Below, piece by piece: positions 27,569-36,390 of a stretch of DNA of 58,047 nt. Position 1 is the first letter of the stretch, and each line of letters starts with the position of its first letter. The position numbers were made by a program, and so were the translations under genes. Origin of the DNA: Aliiruegeria lutimaris (GTDB lineage Bacteria > Pseudomonadota > Alphaproteobacteria > Rhodobacterales > Rhodobacteraceae); NCBI RefSeq assembly GCF_900099935.1, contig NZ_FNEK01000031.1:1-58047 (forward strand), given 5' to 3'. The notes beneath the pieces were generated by a model. That model did no database searches, was not told where the DNA came from, and worked only from the letters and a program-made list of their open reading frames with translations.

Positions 27569-28953
27569 GAAGCGCGCCTTTCCTTGATGAGGGCTTCAAG
27601 CGCGGCGAGGTCGTTGGCGACACGGGTCACGCGTTCCGAACGCTCATACAGATCCGCCATGCGATTGGGAAGAGGTGGGCGCTGGCCGGTTGCGGCTTCC
27701 ACGGCGTCCGGGAATTTCGCCGGATGCGCCGTGGCGAGCGTTATCATCGGGGTCGCGTCCAGATGCTCCTCGGCCACCTTCACGCCAACGGCGCTATGCG
27801 GGCAGAGGATCTCGCCGGTTTCGGCACAGAGGCGGGCAATGGTGGTCAAGGTTTCCTCTTCCGAGGCCCGCCCCGAGGCGAAGGTCTCACGCAAGCTCTG
27901 AAGCGCGCCTTGCGAAATGGTGAATCCGCCCTGCCCTTTCAGCTCATCCATGAGCTGGGCAACCGCATTGCCATCGCGACCATAGGCATAGAAAAGCGCC
28001 CGTTCGAAATTGGAGCTCACCTGGATATCCATCGACGGGCTGATCGACGGCGCGACCCCGGAAGTGACATAGCCGCCCGAGGTCATCGCGCGGTGCAGGA
28101 TGTCGTTCTGGTTGGTCGCGATCACCAGCTGCTCGATTGGCAGCCCCATGCGGCGGGCAATAAATCCCGCAAAGATATCGCCGAAATTGCCGGTGGGCAC
28201 GGTGAAGGAGACCGGGCGATGCGGCGCGCCGAGCGCCGTGGCGGCGAAGAAATAATAGACGATCTGCGCCAGAACTCGCGCCCAGTTGATCGAGTTCACG
28301 CCTGCGAGGCTGACCTCGTCGCGAAACTCGAAATGGTTGAACATGTCCTTGAGCCGCGCCTGGCAATCGTCGAAATCGCCGTCGAGCGCGAGGGCGTGAA
28401 CATTGGCCTCCGAGGGCGTGGTCATCTGGCGGCGCTGCACCTCGGAAACGCGGCCATGCGGGAAGAGGATGAAGACATCCACCGCGTCGAGTCCGCGGAA
28501 GGCCTCGATGGCGGCCGATCCGGTATCGCCGGAGGTGGCGCCAACAATGGTGACCTTCTCACCGCGGCGCTGCAAGGCCACCTGGAAGAGCTGGCCGATG
28601 AGTTGCATGGCGAAGTCCTTGAACGCCAGCGTCGGCCCGTGGAACAGTTCCAGCAGGAAATGGTTCGCCCCAAGCTGCACCATCGGCGCACGGGCGGCGT
28701 GGCCGAAGGAGGCGTAGGCCTTGGCAATGATCTCGCGGAACTCTTCTTCCGTGAAGCTCTCGCCGACAAAGGGCCACATGACGCGAAAGGCGACTTCCTC
28801 GTAGGGCAGCCCGGCCAGCGCGGCGATATCGGCGGCGGAGAATTGCGGAATGTCCTGCGGGACATAGAGGCCGCCATCGCGAGCCAGTCCGGTCAGCATC
28901 GCTTCCTCGAAGGAGAGGATCGGCGCCTGGCCGCGGGTGGAGATGTATTTCAT
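27565..28953 (-). CDS. thrC: Threonine synthase
   Basis: The 462-residue PLP enzyme turns O-phosphohomoserine into threonine. The N-terminal KYISTRGQAPILSFEEAML and the PLP lysine in LAFKDFAMQL (Lys112) are diagnostic, as are GATSGDTGSAAIEAFRG and the phosphate-binding TGNFGDIFAGF. Its length fits the longer class of threonine synthases. The stop overlaps the start of the M16 peptidase gene. Aspartate kinase for the same pathway lies 10 kb away. Confidence 0.96.
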   Translation of the reverse strand: MKYISTRGQAPILSFEEAMLTGLARDGGLYVPQDIPQFSAADIAALAGLPYEEVAFRVMWPFVGESFTEEEFREIIAKAYASFGHAARAPMVQLGANHFLLELFHGPTLAFKDFAMQLIGQLFQVALQRRGEKVTIVGATSGDTGSAAIEAFRGLDAVDVFILFPHGRVSEVQRRQMTTPSEANVHALALDGDFDDCQARLKDMFNHFEFRDEVSLAGVNSINWARVLAQIVYYFFAATALGAPHRPVSFTVPTGNFGDIFAGFIARRMGLPIEQLVIATNQNDILHRAMTSGGYVTSGVAPSISPSMDIQVSSNFERALFYAYGRDGNAVAQLMDELKGQGGFTISQGALQSLRETFASGRASEEETLTTIARLCAETGEILCPHSAVGVKVAEEHLDATPMITLATAHPAKFPDAVEAATGQRPPLPNRMADLYERSERVTRVANDLAALEALIKERRAS

Positions 28954-29018
28954 CGTCTAATCTCGTGTCTGTCGGACCGCTCACAACCCTGCCTTGGCGC
29001 GGGTTTCGCCTGCAGGAG

Positions 29019-29036
29019 CCTCCGGCGGGGATATTT
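29019..29036 (+). repeat. Dispersed repeat CCTCCGGCGGGGATATTT, copy 1
   Basis: This 18-base sequence stands between surf1 and thrC and is followed by CAGGTCAGAAGAA. Identical copies occur at 29814-29831 (inverted) and 44363-44380 (direct). Confidence 0.85.
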
Positions 29037-29076
29037 CAGGTCAGAAGAAATCGGCGTGCCGGTTCTATCCAATGGA

Positions 29077-29751
29077 TCAAGGGTTGCGACGTGAGATACG
29101 CCAGAGTTGCAGCGCTGTCATCCCCAACCAGCACAGGGCGAGGCCGAACCAGGTGACAGCATAGCCGAGATGGTCATTGGGGATACCGGAGCTGTCGACC
29201 GGCAGGGGCGTCACGGTCGGATCGGCGGGCGTCATATCGCGGGCCACGACCAAGACCGGCTCTGTCTCCAGCGCCTCGGCCAACAGCGGGACCTCGCGGG
29301 CATACCAGTAGTTCTTCTCCGGGTCGTTTTCCGGCGTAAAGCGGTCCCGTTCCTGCGGCCAGTGCAGGTTTCCGATGGCGGTCACGTATCGAGACCGACG
29401 CTCGGCCTGCTTGGCATCGGTCGGGACAAAGCCGTGATCGAGCAGCAAGCGGCGGCCCTGTTCCGTCTCCAGCGCGGTGATAATTCGAAAACCGGGACCA
29501 AGCTTGCGGGTGGAGACGAGGAAGTGCAACTCGCGCGGACCGATTGTTCCAGTAACCTCGACGGGCAGGTACTGATCCGTCTCCGGATCTGGCTCGACCG
29601 GCACCGGCACTGGGACGGCGAGGATTCGTTGGTCGATCTCCGCGAGGATCGCTTCCTTCCAGGCGAGCCGCTGGACCTGCCAGACACCGAGCGAGATCAG
29701 GATCCCGGCCCCGATCAGTCCGATCAGCAGCGGTGCGATATAGCGTTTCAC
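29077..29751 (-). CDS. surf1: SURF1-family cytochrome oxidase assembly protein
   Basis: The 224-residue membrane protein has one hydrophobic helix near each end (about 5-25: APLLIGLIGAGILISLGVWQV; about 195-215) with a periplasmic domain between. Its hallmarks are GVWQVQRLAWKEAIL at the first helix and LGYAVTWFGLALCWLG at the second. SURF1 helps insert heme a into oxidase subunit I. The GTG at 29751 follows AAGGAAAC and gives the standard N-terminus. It lies downstream of ctaE and is bracketed by inverted copies of the 18-base repeat. Confidence 0.92.
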   Translation of the reverse strand: MKRYIAPLLIGLIGAGILISLGVWQVQRLAWKEAILAEIDQRILAVPVPVPVEPDPETDQYLPVEVTGTIGPRELHFLVSTRKLGPGFRIITALETEQGRRLLLDHGFVPTDAKQAERRSRYVTAIGNLHWPQERDRFTPENDPEKNYWYAREVPLLAEALETEPVLVVARDMTPADPTVTPLPVDSSGIPNDHLGYAVTWFGLALCWLGMTALQLWRISRRNP

Positions 29752-29773
29752 CTGTTTCCTTCCCCAAAGACAC

Positions 29774-29797
29774 GGGGCGCAGCCTATGCCGCGCCCC
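29774..29797 (-). terminator. Hairpin downstream of ctaE
   Basis: GGGGCGC at 29774-29780 pairs with GCGCCCC at 29791-29797. On the minus strand it is followed by GTGTCTTTGG, a weak T run, so it may terminate or slow transcription between ctaE and surf1. Confidence 0.45.
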
Positions 29798-29813
29798 TGC
29801 TTCATCTTTCTAA

Positions 29814-29831
29814 AAATATCCCCGCCGGAGG
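29814..29831 (-). repeat. Dispersed repeat CCTCCGGCGGGGATATTT, copy 2 (inverted)
   Basis: The reverse complement of copy 1 appears here between ctaE and surf1. With copy 1 it forms an inverted pair about 780 bases apart around surf1. Confidence 0.85.
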
Positions 29832-29846
29832 CAAGAAAACTTTGGC

Positions 29847-30650
29847 TCAACCGCCCCAGATGTAGACGGCGAAGAAGAGGAAGAGCCAGACCACGTCCAC
29901 GAAGTGCCAGTACCAGGCCGCCGCCTCGAATCCGATATGGCTCTCGGGGGTGAAATGGCCCGCACGGGTGCGCAGGTAGCAGATGAACAGGAAGATCGTT
30001 CCGATGATCACATGCGCGCCGTGGAAGCCGGTAGCCATAAAGAAATTGGCGCCGTAGATGTTTCCGGCGAAACCGAAGGCGGCGTGGCTGTATTCATAGG
30101 CCTGGAAGAAGGTGAACAAGAGTCCGAGCACGACCGCGATGATCAGGCCCATCTTCATGTCCTTGCGGTTGTTGTTGTCGTGCACGAGCGCATGGTGGGC
30201 CCAGGTGGCCGCGCAGCCGGACAGCAGCAGGATCAGCGTGTTGATCAGCGGCAGGTGCCACGGATCGAAGGTCTCAATGCCAGCGGGCGGCCAGACGCCA
30301 TCGACGGCCGGGCTTTCCGGGCCCATCGGGTAGAGCGCGTGCTTGAAGAACGACCAGAACCAGGCGGCGAAGAACATCACCTCGGACATGATGAACAGGA
30401 TGAACCCGTAACGCAGCCCGATCAGCACCACCGGCGTGTGATCGCCCGCCTGCTCTTCGGCGATGGTCTCGGCCCACCAAGCATACATCGTGTACAGAAC
30501 CCCGATCAGCCCGGCAAAGAACAGGAACGGCGTGATATCATGCATCCACAGCACGGCGCCGAAGAGCATGATGAAGCCCGAAACCGCACCGATGAACGGC
30601 CAGATCGATGGCGACAGGATGTGATAATCGTGGTTCTTGGCATGTGCCAT
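29847..30650 (-). CDS. ctaE: Cytochrome c oxidase subunit III
   Basis: The 267-residue protein has seven hydrophobic segments and matches aa3-type subunit [23 protein letters not shown] at the start, [27 protein letters not shown] and [14 protein letters not shown], and a terminal [20 protein letters not shown]. Subunit III stabilises the oxidase and its proton uptake. It follows ctaG by 34 bases in the cox operon. Subunit I (ctaD) is not in this window, which is usual where ctaD lies elsewhere in the genome. Confidence 0.97.
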   Translation of the reverse strand: MAHAKNHDYHILSPSIWPFIGAVSGFIMLFGAVLWMHDITPFLFFAGLIGVLYTMYAWWAETIAEEQAGDHTPVVLIGLRYGFILFIMSEVMFFAAWFWSFFKHALYPMGPESPAVDGVWPPAGIETFDPWHLPLINTLILLLSGCAATWAHHALVHDNNNRKDMKMGLIIAVVLGLLFTFFQAYEYSHAAFGFAGNIYGANFFMATGFHGAHVIIGTIFLFICYLRTRAGHFTPESHIGFEAAAWYWHFVDVVWLFLFFAVYIWGG

Positions 30651-30684
30651 ATTTGGTCCCTTTACGCGTTTCTTCAGGTGTCGG

Positions 30685-31254
30685 TTACTCTGGGAGCACC
30701 AACGCCGCCTGCTCTTGCGGCAGGTCGATTTCATGGAATGTGTAGGAAAGCGTGATCCGCGGAGCGTATTTCGCGTCCCGGTCGTTCACGATTTCGGGGT
30801 CGACATAGAAGGAGACCGGCATGATGACGGTCTCGCCCGGTTGCAGCACCTGCTCCTCGAAGCAGAAGCAGTCGATCTTGACGAAATAACTGCCGGCATC
30901 GAAGGGCGCCACGTTATAGCTGGCGGAACCTGCAACAGGCCGATCCGTCGGGTTATGCGCCTCGTAGAAGGCCAGACCCGTCTCGCCGATGCGGATTTCC
31001 ATTTCCCGCTCCATCGGCTTGAAGCTCCAGGGCATGCCCCGCTCCAGCGAGCCGTCGAAACGGATCTTGATCGTCTTGTCCAGGATCAGGTCCGAGCCTG
31101 CATCGGCAATGTTGGTCGTGCCGCCGTAACCGGTGACGCGACAGAAAAAGTCGTAGAACGGCACCGAAGCCCAGGCCAGAGATCCCATCAGCACAACCAC
31201 ACCCAGCGTCTGGGCGAGCGTCCGCTTGGGGCCCTGAAGGTTCGGAAAGATCAC
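30685..31254 (-). CDS. ctaG: Cytochrome c oxidase assembly protein CtaG (Cox11)
   Basis: The 189-residue protein has one N-terminal membrane helix ([22 protein letters not shown]) and a periplasmic immunoglobulin-like domain with the copper-binding [13 protein letters not shown] motif. Cox11 delivers copper to the CuB site of subunit I. The start is GTG at 31254 and overlaps the stop of the preceding small gene by four bases, showing tight coupling. Confidence 0.96.
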   Translation of the reverse strand: MIFPNLQGPKRTLAQTLGVVVLMGSLAWASVPFYDFFCRVTGYGGTTNIADAGSDLILDKTIKIRFDGSLERGMPWSFKPMEREMEIRIGETGLAFYEAHNPTDRPVAGSASYNVAPFDAGSYFVKIDCFCFEEQVLQPGETVIMPVSFYVDPEIVNDRDAKYAPRITLSYTFHEIDLPQEQAALVLPE

Positions 31255-31421
31255 TGCCCGGCCTCCGTGTTCACCATGCCGGTGCCGAGCACGTCCTGTC
31301 CGCCGCCGACCTTGACGATGGTCATGCCGAAGACGATGCCGACAAAAGCCATGAGGATCAGCCCGAGGCCGAAATTCCGTCCCCGGCGCCGATCATGCAG
31401 TTCATGCGTTGCGCGGATCAT
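31251..31421 (-). CDS. Small single-helix membrane protein of the cox operon
   Basis: This 56-residue protein has one hydrophobic helix (FGLGLILMAFVGIVFGMTIV) after a basic, Arg-rich N-terminus (ATHELHDRRRGRN). It overlaps ctaB at its start and ctaG at its end by four bases each, so all three are translationally coupled. Small proteins in this position occur in other alphaproteobacterial cox operons and are presumed assembly factors, but I know of no demonstrated activity. The positive N-terminus predicts a cytoplasmic N-end. Confidence 0.8.
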   Translation of the reverse strand: MIRATHELHDRRRGRNFGLGLILMAFVGIVFGMTIVKVGGGQDVLGTGMVNTEAGQ

Positions 31422-32374
31422 GCGAACCCTCCCCAGAGGCCAAGCCCCCGCAGCGCTGCATCGACGAGCAGCGCGGTGAAATGCAGGAACAGGTACCACA
31501 GCGACAGCTTGAAGAAGCGTTTCTCCTCGCCATCGGCATCCGCCTCGGCCTGCGCCGTGGACCGCTTGAAAACTTTCCAAGCTCCCACGAGGAAGCGGAA
31601 ATTCATCACCAGCGCCGTGGCCAGGTAGGCCGGACCACCGATGGAGGTGAAGACCAACCCGAGCGAACAGGCGGCAAGCAGGATAGTGTAGCCGAGGATA
31701 TGGCGGCGCGTCGCGTCATGGCCGTGGGTCACGGTCAGCATCGGCACCTTCGCCTCGTCGTAGTCGGATTTCATGAACAGCGCCAGCGACCAGAAATGCG
31801 GCGGCGTCCAGATGAAGATGAGCGAGAACATCAGCACGGATTCGATGGACACTCCGCCCGTTGCCACCGCCCAGCCGATCATCGGCGGGAAGGCCCCTGC
31901 GGCACCGCCAATAACGATGTTCTGCGGCGTCCAGCGCTTCAGCCACATCGTGTAGATCACGACATAGAAGAAGATTGTGAAGGCCAGCAGCGCGCCCGCG
32001 AAGATGTTCGAGGCCAGCGCCAGCATCATCACCGACAGTCCCGAGAGCGCGAGCCCGAGGCCGAGCGCCTCGCCCGCGTTCACCTTGCCCGCCGGAATCG
32101 GGCGCTTTTGCGTGCGCCGCATGATGCGGTCGATATCGGCATCCCACCACATGTTCAGCGCACCGGACGCCCCACCGCCAATAGCGATGAAGAGCACCGA
32201 CGTGAAGACGATGAACGGGTGCACCGGCACCGGTGCCACCAGCAGGCCCACCAGCGCGGTGAAGACGACGAGCGACATCACCCGCGGCTTCAGCAGCGCG
32301 AAATAGTCCTTCAGTTCCGGCTCGGTGCTCCGAGACGGCTCCTGTGCGGACGTATGAAGAGAGGTATCCGTCAT
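31418..32374 (-). CDS. ctaB: Protoheme IX farnesyltransferase (heme O synthase)
   Basis: The 318-residue UbiA-type prenyltransferase has about nine membrane helices. The first aspartate-rich motif is NMWWDADIDRIMRRTQKRP, and the second loop holds KSDYDEAKVPMLTVTHG. It adds a farnesyl group to heme b to form heme o, the precursor of heme a. It lies between ctaC and the small gene in the cox operon; 15 bases separate it from the ctaC stop. Confidence 0.96.
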   Translation of the reverse strand: MTDTSLHTSAQEPSRSTEPELKDYFALLKPRVMSLVVFTALVGLLVAPVPVHPFIVFTSVLFIAIGGGASGALNMWWDADIDRIMRRTQKRPIPAGKVNAGEALGLGLALSGLSVMMLALASNIFAGALLAFTIFFYVVIYTMWLKRWTPQNIVIGGAAGAFPPMIGWAVATGGVSIESVLMFSLIFIWTPPHFWSLALFMKSDYDEAKVPMLTVTHGHDATRRHILGYTILLAACSLGLVFTSIGGPAYLATALVMNFRFLVGAWKVFKRSTAQAEADADGEEKRFFKLSLWYLFLHFTALLVDAALRGLGLWGGFA

Positions 32375-32389
32375 GAACCGTCCGCGGGA

Positions 32390-33283
32390 TTATTCGGCCG
32401 AAGCCAGGTTCAACGTGCGCGGCTTGCCGGCATATTCCTCGATCGCGCCATCGAGCCACTGCTCATATGCCTCTTGGCTCACCACTTTCACGGTGATCGG
32501 CATATAGGCGTGGGCGATACCGCAAAGCTCGGAACACTGGCCGAAATAGACGCCCTCTTCCTCGGCATTGAACCAAAGCTCGGCCAGGCGGCCCGGGACG
32601 GCATCCTGCTTCACGCCAAAGGCGGGAATGGTCCAGGAGTGGATAACGTCGGTCGCGGTGACCTGTACGACGACGGTCTTGCCCACCGGCACGACGACGG
32701 CGGTGTCGGTGGCGAGCAGGAAATGCTCCTTCTCGTAGCCGGCTTCCTCGAGCTGGGCCACGACTTCGTCGGTCAGCTTGTTCTCGGCATCCTGGCCGAT
32801 CATGTAACTGTCGAAAGTGAATTCGTGGTCTGGATATTCATAGGACCAGTACCACTGGTTACCGATCGCCTTGATGGTGATGTCGCCTTCCGGAATGATC
32901 TGCTGCTTGAACAGAACCGGCAGCGAGAAGGAGCCGATCACGATCAGAATCACTATCGGAACGATAGTCCAGACGACCTCCAGAGGCGAGTTGTGGGTGA
33001 AGCGCGCGGGCTCGGCGTTGCTCTTGCGGTTATGGCGCAGGAAGACATAGCCCATCAGCGCCGCCACGAAGAGCACGATCGCAAAGATGATGTAGTTGAG
33101 CAGCCCGTCGAGGAAGTGAATGTCGCGCGCCAGCTCGGTCACCGCTGGCTGAAAGCCTACTCCGCCATGTTTCGGCGCACCGATCACTTCAAGATTACCC
33201 AAATCCTGGGCGATGGCAGCGCCGGCCGTAAACATGCCAGCAAGGGCAGCCGCAAGGCCGCTCTTCAGCGTCAAAAGTCGCAT
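32390..33283 (-). CDS. ctaC: Cytochrome c oxidase subunit II
   Basis: The 297-residue subunit has a signal sequence (LAAALAGMFTAGAAIAQD), two membrane helices (about 60-85 and 100-125), and a periplasmic cupredoxin domain. The CuA site is seen in GQCSELCGIAHAYM, with the upstream His in DVIHSWTIPAFGVK. It accepts electrons from cytochrome c. The aromatic patch GNQWYWSYEY is present. The ATG at 33283 was chosen over a preceding TTG. It is first in the cox operon and divergent from tldD. Confidence 0.97.
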   Translation of the reverse strand: MRLLTLKSGLAAALAGMFTAGAAIAQDLGNLEVIGAPKHGGVGFQPAVTELARDIHFLDGLLNYIIFAIVLFVAALMGYVFLRHNRKSNAEPARFTHNSPLEVVWTIVPIVILIVIGSFSLPVLFKQQIIPEGDITIKAIGNQWYWSYEYPDHEFTFDSYMIGQDAENKLTDEVVAQLEEAGYEKEHFLLATDTAVVVPVGKTVVVQVTATDVIHSWTIPAFGVKQDAVPGRLAELWFNAEEEGVYFGQCSELCGIAHAYMPITVKVVSQEAYEQWLDGAIEEYAGKPRTLNLASAE

Positions 33284-33470
33284 CAATTTTTTGTCCCGTT
33301 CGCTATTCGGCCTAAGCCGCGACGGGCCTTCCTCCCAGATGGCACAAGCCCTCCGGGCATCAAGCCCGTTGTGTCCTCGCGGCAGAAGACCATATTACGC
33401 ATAACCGCACAAGCCGGTGATTTGAAATTTCGACTCACCTGCGAATGTGTCGATATCAGGAGCCATCCCT

Positions 33471-34901
33471 TTGACCGGAACCGAAAATACAGCTTTCCGA
33501 CCCTTCGAGACCCATCTGGATCAGGACGCAGCCCTGCGAATCCTGCGCGACGCCAGCCAAGGTGCTGACGACGGGGAGATTTTCCTCGAAAGACGCCGTT
33601 CCGAAGCGCTGGTTTTCGACGATGGCCGGGTAAAGACGGCCAGCTATGACGCAGCTGAAGGTTTTGGCCTGCGCGCGGTGCGCGGCGAGACCGCAGGCTA
33701 TGCGCATTCCACCGAAATCAGCGAGGCAGCGCTCCGGCGGGCGTCCGAAACCGCGCGGCTGGCCGTGGGCGATGGCGGCGGAACGCTGGCTGAGCCCCCC
33801 CAGGCGACGAATCGCAAGCTCTATGGCGACGGCAATCCCATCGCCGATGCCGCATTCCCGGTGAAGATCGAGACGTTGCGCGAGATCGACGCGTTTGCCC
33901 GCGCGTTGGACCCGCGCGTGGTGCAGGTCTCCGCCACCCTCGCGGCCTCGATCCAGGAGGTCACGATCCTGCGGCCCGACGGAACGCTGGTGCAGGACAG
34001 CCGCCCGATGAGCCGGCTGAACGTGAGCGTGATTGTCGAGCAGGACGGACGGCGCGAACAGGGCGGAACCGGCGGCGGCGGGCGTGCAGGCCTCGATGGC
34101 CTGCTCGACCGCGCTCACTGGGAGGCCACTACGCGGGAGGCCCTGCGCATCGCGCTGGTCAATCTCGACGCCGAGCCGGCGCCAGCGGGCATCATGGATG
34201 TCGTGCTCGGACCGGGCTGGCCCGGCATCCTGCTACACGAGGCCATCGGCCACGGGCTGGAGGGCGACGCCAACCGCAAGGGTACCTCGGCCTTTGCCGG
34301 GCTGATGGGCCAGCGGATTGCCGCGCCCGGCGTCACCGTGCTCGATGACGGCACCATTCCCGACCGCCGCGGCTCCATCAGCGTCGATGACGAGGGCACG
34401 CCGTCGGGCCGCAACGTGTTGATCGAGGACGGCATTCTCGTGGGCTTCATGCAGGACCGCCAGAATGCCCGCCTCATGGGCACCGCCCCCACCGGCAATG
34501 GCCGCCGCGAAAGCTACGCCCACCCACCTATGCCGCGCATGACCAATACCTACATGATCTCCGGCAATGCCGCGCCAGAGGACATCCTCGCCGATCTCAA
34601 GGACGGGATCTACGCCGTCGGCTTCGGCGGCGGCCAGGTCGACATCACTAATGGCAAGTTCGTCTTCTCCTGCACCGAGGCCTACCGGGTGAAGAATGGA
34701 CAGGTCGGCGCCGCGATCAAGGGTGCCACGCTGATCGGCGATGGCCCCACCGCCCTGCGCCAGATCACCGCCATCGGCAATGACATGGCGCTCGATCCGG
34801 GCATCGGCAATTGCGGCAAGGCCGGGCAGTGGGTGCCGGTGGGTGTTGGACAGCCGACCCTGCGCATTGGCGGGCTGACAGTCGGGGGTTCCGCGGCCTG
34901 A
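33471..34901 (+). CDS. tldD: Metalloprotease TldD
   Basis: The 476-residue protein carries the TldD zinc motif HEAIGH (256-261) followed by GLEGDANRKGTSAF. TldD with TldE degrades unfolded peptides and matures some modified peptides and antitoxins. The TTG at 33471 is taken as the start because CAGGAG lies about eight bases upstream; the GTG at 33447 is too far from any such site. TldE is not in the window. The gene is divergent from ctaC, an arrangement shared with other Rhodobacterales. Confidence 0.95.
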   Translation: MTGTENTAFRPFETHLDQDAALRILRDASQGADDGEIFLERRRSEALVFDDGRVKTASYDAAEGFGLRAVRGETAGYAHSTEISEAALRRASETARLAVGDGGGTLAEPPQATNRKLYGDGNPIADAAFPVKIETLREIDAFARALDPRVVQVSATLAASIQEVTILRPDGTLVQDSRPMSRLNVSVIVEQDGRREQGGTGGGGRAGLDGLLDRAHWEATTREALRIALVNLDAEPAPAGIMDVVLGPGWPGILLHEAIGHGLEGDANRKGTSAFAGLMGQRIAAPGVTVLDDGTIPDRRGSISVDDEGTPSGRNVLIEDGILVGFMQDRQNARLMGTAPTGNGRRESYAHPPMPRMTNTYMISGNAAPEDILADLKDGIYAVGFGGGQVDITNGKFVFSCTEAYRVKNGQVGAAIKGATLIGDGPTALRQITAIGNDMALDPGIGNCGKAGQWVPVGVGQPTLRIGGLTVGGSAA

Positions 34902-35064
34902 GACGGCCGCCTTGCTGCGGGGCTGCGGGGCTGCGGGAGGCAAATACCATTTAGTGAAAACTCTGGTTTTTTTGAAATTTTCTCCAAACCGGTCATCTCG
35001 GTTTACCCGTGGTTAACGCTTTCGCCTTAGCCATGATCCCAGCAAGAGATGGAGTAGAGACGGT

Positions 35065-36246
35065 TTGGAGATAGTTTCTTCCCCCCCCCTCGCACCACCC
35101 ACCTCGGAAGGAACCAGACTGGCCTGGCTCCGTCTCTTGCGCTCCCACCGCGTGGGAACCGCAACCTTCTACAGGTTGATGAACGAACACGCGGGCGACG
35201 CCGAGGCCGCGCTCGCGGCGCTTCCGCAGGTTGCCGCCGCGGCGGGAATGTCGCGCTACACCCCCTTCTCACGAGAACAGGCCGAGCAGGAACTCGAAGC
35301 AGGATATCGTGCCGGAGCGCGCCCGCTCTTTATCGGCGCACAGGACTTCCCCGCCGCCTTGATGGATCTGACCGACGCGCCGCCAATGCTCTGGGCCATC
35401 GGGGACAGCCGCCTTGCCGAGCGCCCCACCCTTGCCATGGTCGGCGCCCGAAATGCCTCCAGCCTCGGGCGCCGCGCGGCGGCCTCGCTGGCCAGGGGAC
35501 TTGGCGACGCCGGTTTCGTCATCGTCTCCGGTCTCGCCCGAGGGATCGACGGGGTCGTTCACAAGTCCGCGTTAGAAACCGGTACAATCGCCGTTGTCGC
35601 TGGCGGGGTGGATGTCATCTACCCCCGCGAGAACGCCGAACTGACCGCACAGATTGCCGAACGTGGGATGATCCTCTCGGAAATGCCCCCCGGCATGCGC
35701 CCGCAGGCCCGCCATTTTCCGCGTCGGAACCGCATTGTGTCGGGTCTCGCTTCCGCCGTCATCGTGGTCGAGGCGGCCGCCCGCTCCGGCAGCCTCATCA
35801 CCGCCCGCGATGCGCTCGACCAGGGGCGCGACGTGCTCGCCATGCCCGGCCACCCGCTCGATGCGCGCGCCGCTGGCTGCAACATGCTGATCCGGGACGG
35901 TGCGACGCTGATCCGCGGGGTCGAAGACGTGCTGGAAGCCACCGGGCCGCTTGGCTCACCACTTCCGCGCCAGTCGTCCCATAGGTCGGCCAGGTCTCCG
36001 ATCCGAAAACCGGCCGGGAAAGTCTCCCCGCCGCGAACCGAACCGGCGCAACCGACGATCGGCAGTTCGCCGGGCTCGATCAGAACCCGGATCCTCTCGC
36101 TGCTGGGCCCGGCGCCCATTGCGGAGGATCAACTGCTGCGCGATCTGAGCCTGCCGAACCAGGTGGTGGCGGGAGAGTTGCTCGAACTCGAAATGGAAGG
36201 CCAGGTCGAGCGTCAGCCCGGAGGCCTCCTGGCGCTCTCGGCGTAA
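35065..36246 (+). CDS. dprA: DNA processing protein DprA
   Basis: The 393-residue protein binds single-stranded DNA and loads RecA during transformation. The Rossmann-type core is clear (LAMVGARNASSLGRRAA, SGLARGIDGVVHKSAL, GGVDVIYPRENAEL, FPRRNRIVSGLA). The last 70 residues form the DprA winged helix (RILSLLGPAPIAEDQLLRDL). The start is a TTG at 35065 with weak ribosome-binding context. In many alphaproteobacteria topA follows directly; here a two-gene block intervenes. Confidence 0.94.
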   Translation: MEIVSSPPLAPPTSEGTRLAWLRLLRSHRVGTATFYRLMNEHAGDAEAALAALPQVAAAAGMSRYTPFSREQAEQELEAGYRAGARPLFIGAQDFPAALMDLTDAPPMLWAIGDSRLAERPTLAMVGARNASSLGRRAAASLARGLGDAGFVIVSGLARGIDGVVHKSALETGTIAVVAGGVDVIYPRENAELTAQIAERGMILSEMPPGMRPQARHFPRRNRIVSGLASAVIVVEAAARSGSLITARDALDQGRDVLAMPGHPLDARAAGCNMLIRDGATLIRGVEDVLEATGPLGSPLPRQSSHRSARSPIRKPAGKVSPPRTEPAQPTIGSSPGSIRTRILSLLGPAPIAEDQLLRDLSLPNQVVAGELLELEMEGQVERQPGGLLALSA

Positions 36247-36330
36247 CTCACGCGAGTCCATCAGCGGGCCGCGCCTGTTTCTGCAAGATGCCGGTCAATT
36301 GCCGAATCCGAACAGATGCCGGGCAGAACG

Positions 36331-36372
36331 AAATTCGCCGCCCCGAAGCAGGATGCCCCGAAGCGGCGATTT
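36331..36372. terminator. Bidirectional hairpin between dprA and garR-like gene
   Basis: CGCCGC at 36336-36341 pairs with GCGGCG at 36363-36368, flanked by AAATT and ATTT. The loop contains two copies of CCCCGAAGC. It lies between two convergent genes, as expected for a shared terminator. Confidence 0.6.
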
Positions 36373-36390
36373 CACACGTCACGAATAGGA

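Noticed and set aside
31409-33568. 719-codon open frame antisense to ctaB and ctaC
   Set aside because: The sense genes have firm family matches, and the antisense translation is charged, repetitive and domain-free.
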